Positions 22,825 through 25,073 of a stretch of DNA of 25,073 nt are shown piece after piece. Each line of letters begins with the position of its first letter. Position 1 is the first letter of the stretch. This DNA is from a virus. The stretch covers positions 1 to 25,073 of IMG/VR virus record IMGVR_UViG_3300035185_000020. The stretch is one strand, 5' to 3'. The notes beneath the pieces are model-generated. The model had not been told where the DNA came from. It saw only the letters and a list, made by a program, of their open reading frames with translations, and did no database searches. The translations under genes and the position numbers were made by a program.

Positions 22825-22876
22825 GGTCGGGCCCAGAGTTTGCCGCTCTGGGCCTTCGGCGCTCTTGTACCACAGG
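22825..22876 (-). promoter_or_regulatory. Conserved box plus hairpin, copy 1 (leader region)
   Basis: In the 146-base gap before the operon at 22775. On the minus strand CCTGTGGTACAA (22865-22876) is followed by CGAAGGCC and a perfect 9-bp stem (GGCCCAGAG/CTCTGGGCC, 22830-22854) with loop CGGCAAA, then CGACC. TGGTACAA could be an extended -10 (TGnTAnnnT-like), but no good -35 is visible. No T-run follows the stem, so it is not a textbook intrinsic terminator. The rest of the gap holds only the ribosome site. Confidence 0.55.
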
Positions 22877-22921
22877 ACGGCGCGGAGTGTTCCCGCGCCT
22901 ACCGCGTCGTCGAGAATTCTG

Positions 22922-23347
22922 TCAGGGTGCAGGCTTCTTCACCTCATCTAAGACCGGGCGCGCGCTCCCCGGGCGCCCTGCAGGACCCTCACCTAAGCCC
23001 GGGTGCGGCCCGCGCATACCCTCACCTAAGACCGGGTGAACAGGTTCGACCCGACGTTGGTGCGGTTCGACCTCCCTCTCGCGCTCTCGGAGCAGCCCGT
23101 AGCGGCCCAGGCGCCAGACCGGCGCGCGCCACTCGGGGTCGAGCAGGGACCACGAGAGCGCGACCCGCGAGAACTCGATCGGCGCGCCGGCTCCGCGCAA
23201 CCACTCGAGCGCGCGCTGCACCGTCGCGGGCGACGTCGCCGAGCCCTGGACGAGCTCGCTCTTGGTCCGAGGACCTCGCCGGAGCTCCGAGAGCACGAAG
23301 CCCGCGGCCAGGACCACACCCTCGGATACCGCGAAGAGTTGGCTCAC
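22922..23347 (-). CDS. Winged-helix protein with repeat-encoded C-terminal tail (141 aa)
   Basis: GTG 23347 overlaps the previous TGA as GTGA and has GGGG upstream; ATG 23359 would add four residues. Residues ~5-80 look like a winged helix (VVLAAGFVLSELRRGPRTKS, SATSPATVQRALEWLRGAGA, SRVALSWSLLDPEWR). A charged helix follows, and then a Pro/Gly tail in which HPVLGEG, HPGLGEG and RPVLDEV are encoded by three related ~19-bp DNA repeats. It is probably a DNA-binding protein, and the repeats at its 3' end may be its own binding sites. No family is recognised beyond the fold. Confidence 0.6.
   Translation of the reverse strand: MSQLFAVSEGVVLAAGFVLSELRRGPRTKSELVQGSATSPATVQRALEWLRGAGAPIEFSRVALSWSLLDPEWRAPVWRLGRYGLLREREREVEPHQRRVEPVHPVLGEGMRGPHPGLGEGPAGRPGSARPVLDEVKKPAP
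22942..23038. repeat. Three ~19-bp direct repeats (iteron-like)
   Basis: Copies of cctcacctaagaccgggtg occur at 22942-22960 (three mismatches), 22987-23005 (one mismatch) and 23020-23038. Each holds an imperfect dyad, CACC...GGTG. Copy starts are 45 and 33 bases apart, both multiples of three, so the repeats are read in frame in the winged-helix protein's tail. They could be operators, replication iterons or simply a protein repeat. Confidence 0.75.
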
Positions 23348-23808
23348 GGCTGACCCCATAGCGGCCCGAGGCTCGAATTGGCCTCTACTGGTTGGTCTGG
23401 CTCGACCGGCTCGTGCTCCCGTGGCGGCAACGGCAACCACCCGCCGTCGCCCATCCACCAGGCCTTCTCGGCGTCCTCGGGCTCCTCGACCGGTAGGCGC
23501 AGTTGGTAGAGGCGATCCGTGCGCGGTCGCCCTCGGGGCCGGAACATAGGCTTGCCGAGAGCCTCGCGCAGACCCTCGGCGATGGCCCGAGCTCGAGGGG
23601 CGTGCGTATCGCGACCAGCCGCGGTGATGACCCACCGGCCAGCCACGGGAGTGCCGACGCTCGCGACCAACCCCTCATCGGCGGCCGCGACCAACCCGCG
23701 CAGCGCCGTGCTCCGGTGAACACGCAGGCGCTGAGCGACCTCGGCCGTGCTGGCCTCGACGAGCACGGCGTCGAGCAGCGCCCAGATGGTGTAGGCCCTC
23801 GGCCTCAC
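23344..23808 (-). CDS. Winged-helix (MarR/IclR-like fold) DNA-binding protein (154 aa)
   Basis: GTG 23808 overlaps the previous TGA as GTGA; the longer open frame to 24432 is a shadow of other genes. Residues ~5-65 form a winged helix (YTIWALLDAVLVEASTAEVA, RLRVHRSTALRGLVAAADEG, LVASVGTPVAGRWVITAAGR). A second helical part follows (RARAIAEGLREALGKPMF), and the C-terminus is acidic and Pro-rich (LPPREHEPVEPDQPVE). It probably regulates early phage genes or acts in replication. It is followed directly by another winged-helix gene of similar length, possibly a divergent paralogue. Confidence 0.65.
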   Translation of the reverse strand: MRPRAYTIWALLDAVLVEASTAEVAQRLRVHRSTALRGLVAAADEGLVASVGTPVAGRWVITAAGRDTHAPRARAIAEGLREALGKPMFRPRGRPRTDRLYQLRLPVEEPEDAEKAWWMGDGGWLPLPPREHEPVEPDQPVEANSSLGPLWGQP

Positions 23809-24005
23809 CGTAGGAGCTCCCGTCGTAGAAGCAGTTGCACCGCCGGACTGTAGCGCCGGTCCGAGCCGGTCCCACTCGCGTGGACCGAGCTCGAGCGGTC
23901 GGTGCCCGTGACCCGCAGGGCCTCCTCGACGGCCGCGACCTCGACGCCGATGGCCTCGGCGAACTCGTGCGCAGACCTCCACACCTCGCGCTGACGCTGG
24001 CTCAT
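23805..24005 (-). CDS. Small hypothetical protein (66 aa), possible helix-turn-helix
   Basis: ATG 24005 overlaps the previous TGA (ATGA), and the stop overlaps the next GTG (GTGA). The N-terminal half reads like a short DNA-binding or bacteriocin-type helix pair (EVWRSAHEFAEAIGVEVAAV, EEALRVTGT), and the C-terminus has a basic helix (AVQLLLRRELLR). No family is recognised. The coupling on both sides makes it a credible gene. Confidence 0.55.
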   Translation of the reverse strand: MSQRQREVWRSAHEFAEAIGVEVAAVEEALRVTGTDRSSSVHASGTGSDRRYSPAVQLLLRRELLR

Positions 24006-24220
24006 TCGACGTCATCCGTGTCGAGAATGCGCGACATTTCCGCGTACAATGCCGCGGCCGATGCGATCGCCTGGCGAAGTCGACCGAGCAAGCGGCGTCG
24101 AAGCCATGCCCACCAGGGCAGACTATCGATCTCGGCACACACAAGCACGTAGGCCTCGGTCGCGCCCTCGGCTCGCGCCAACGCGTGACCCGCGGGCCCG
24201 TCGTATGGGTCACGCGACAT
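24002..24220 (-). CDS. Small hypothetical protein (72 aa)
   Basis: ATG 24220 lies 11 bases inside the Gp37/Gp68 gene, and the stop overlaps the next start as ATGA. The middle has a Trp-rich, basic amphipathic stretch (SLPWWAWLRRRLLGRLRQAI) that might associate with a membrane surface, followed by a helical acidic tail (ALYAEMSRILDTDDVE). It is not hydrophobic enough for a confident transmembrane call. The function is unknown. Confidence 0.55.
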   Translation of the reverse strand: MSRDPYDGPAGHALARAEGATEAYVLVCAEIDSLPWWAWLRRRLLGRLRQAIASAAALYAEMSRILDTDDVE

Positions 24221-25073
24221 CGGGAGCCCCCGCAGTGGTCGGCATCTCCCGCACGCGCAGGTCCTCGGGCCACTCCTCGATGTCCCCGCCCTTGCTGTGG
24301 TCGAGGTGCACGCGACCGTCGATGCTCGGCAAGCTCGGGAAGTCGTCGCTGCTGAGCACGTGGGATCCGAGTTGCTTCACGAAGCACGCGACCCCGGCCT
24401 CGCGGGACTGCTCGACGATCGAGCGGATCCACGCGACGTCGCAGGGTCGGGCGCCGCGTCCGCTTTCGCCGCCCACGATGACCCAGTCGATCCCGCTCAG
24501 GTCGACGTCGCCGAGGTCTTCAAGCAGCGGCTCGCACGACAAGAACCGCACCGCCGCGGGCAACTCGACGAGCGGATCCCGCCGTTCGTCGGCCGCGGGA
24601 TGGTCCTCGACGCTGGTGCCGATCCAGACGTTCGGCAGCGGCCAGGTCGTGACCCGTCGCAATTTACCAGGGCTGTCCAACTTGAGCGCATCGACCGCCT
24701 CAAGATGACACCGGCAGGCTTGACCCGGGACGGTCCACCGCCATGACCCTGCGTGCGCATCGACATCATCGTTGTTGGCCAGCCACGCGAACCACTCGCG
24801 CGCCTTCTCCGGCCGCTTGGTCAGCAACTGGAACGTGTGCTGAGTTGACGCGGCCATAACTCCGAACATCGCGGCGATGAAGCGCCGGCCCTCCTCGCGG
24901 TCGACGATCGACTCGTGGAACACGTCGCTCAGCGAGTTGACGAAGTAGGTCGTCGGCTTCTTGCGCCGCAGCGGGACGTCGAGGGCCCACGGCAGCAGGC
25001 GGACCTCGCCGGTCCATTGCGCGCCCTTGCCAAGCGACACGGTCACGCTGTCGTCGCCGTGGCGCTCGATGAT
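24210..25073 (-). CDS. Phage Gp37/Gp68-family protein (DUF5131), 5' end outside window
   Basis: The frame is open to the window edge and continues past the GTG at 25046, reading IIERHGDDS before it, so the true start is beyond 25073. 287 codons are visible. Family hallmarks are clear: KPTTYFVNSLSDVFHESIVD, STQHTFQLLTKRPEKAREWF, LPNVWIGTSVEDHPAADER, VRFLSCEPLLEDLGDVDLSG, IDWVIVGGESGRGARPCDVA and FVKQLGSHV. The missing N-terminus normally holds a WNPxxGCxxxSxGCxxCYA-type Cys cluster that recalls radical-SAM proteins; the biochemical function is not established. These genes are frequent in phages and prophages. It is the most upstream gene of the early block here. Confidence 0.9.
   Translation of the reverse strand: MIERHGDDSVTVSLGKGAQWTGEVRLLPWALDVPLRRKKPTTYFVNSLSDVFHESIVDREEGRRFIAAMFGVMAASTQHTFQLLTKRPEKAREWFAWLANNDDVDAHAGSWRWTVPGQACRCHLEAVDALKLDSPGKLRRVTTWPLPNVWIGTSVEDHPAADERRDPLVELPAAVRFLSCEPLLEDLGDVDLSGIDWVIVGGESGRGARPCDVAWIRSIVEQSREAGVACFVKQLGSHVLSSDDFPSLPSIDGRVHLDHSKGGDIEEWPEDLRVREMPTTAGAPDVA

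Noticed and set aside
22825-22876. Intrinsic transcription terminator
   Set aside because: The stem is strong, but no T-run follows on either strand; the shared upstream box also argues for another role.

Overview
This window looks like part of a tailed double-stranded DNA phage or prophage. It is GC-rich, and every gene I can support is on the minus strand, packed end to end. Many neighbours overlap by 4 bases (ATGA or GTGA), a sign of translational coupling. Phage hallmarks are a large terminase, a portal protein, a GH25 muramidase, a RusA resolvase, a RecD2-type helicase and a Gp37/Gp68-type protein. No integrase, tRNA, CRISPR array or insertion sequence was seen. The host cannot be named. 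High GC, a textbook Shine-Dalgarno site and a sigma-54-activator-type AAA+ domain fit a GC-rich Gram-negative host (for example Myxococcota or another proteobacterial-type lineage); this is an inference.

Reading in the direction of transcription (right to left): 25073-22922 is an early block: a truncated Gp37/Gp68 protein, two small proteins and two winged-helix proteins, ending in three copies of a ~19-bp repeat. A 146-bp intergenic region follows, with a hairpin and a perfect ribosome binding site. From 22775 to about 18593 runs an operon of small unknown proteins, a 27-codon microgene, a winged-helix protein that may act in replication, and three small proteins with membrane segments. A RecD2 helicase (18596-16452) and a metallopeptidase-like protein that seems to lack its zinc ligands (16452-15457) come next.

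From 15061 to 12770 there is a duplication. A small gene plus the start of the muramidase gene is present twice, about 1.2 kb apart. Between the copies lie an Xre regulator, a coupled unknown gene and a possible lipoprotein fragment. The muramidase is followed by rusA, a winged-helix gene, a 50-residue two-helix membrane protein (possible holin), a cysteine-rich protein, a protein with a RecQ-C-terminal-like domain, and then the packaging module (unknown 393-residue protein, large terminase, portal).

The most unusual gene is the portal (5310-3046). Its C-terminus carries, in the same frame, an excisionase-type helix-turn-helix and a sigma-54-activator-type AAA+ domain whose GAFTGA loop is missing. 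Left of it are a frameshifted gene, small genes, a second Xre regulator with a perfect 10-bp-arm palindrome at its stop codon, and a gene that leaves the window at base 1. That last gene is easy to miss because it has no stop inside the window.
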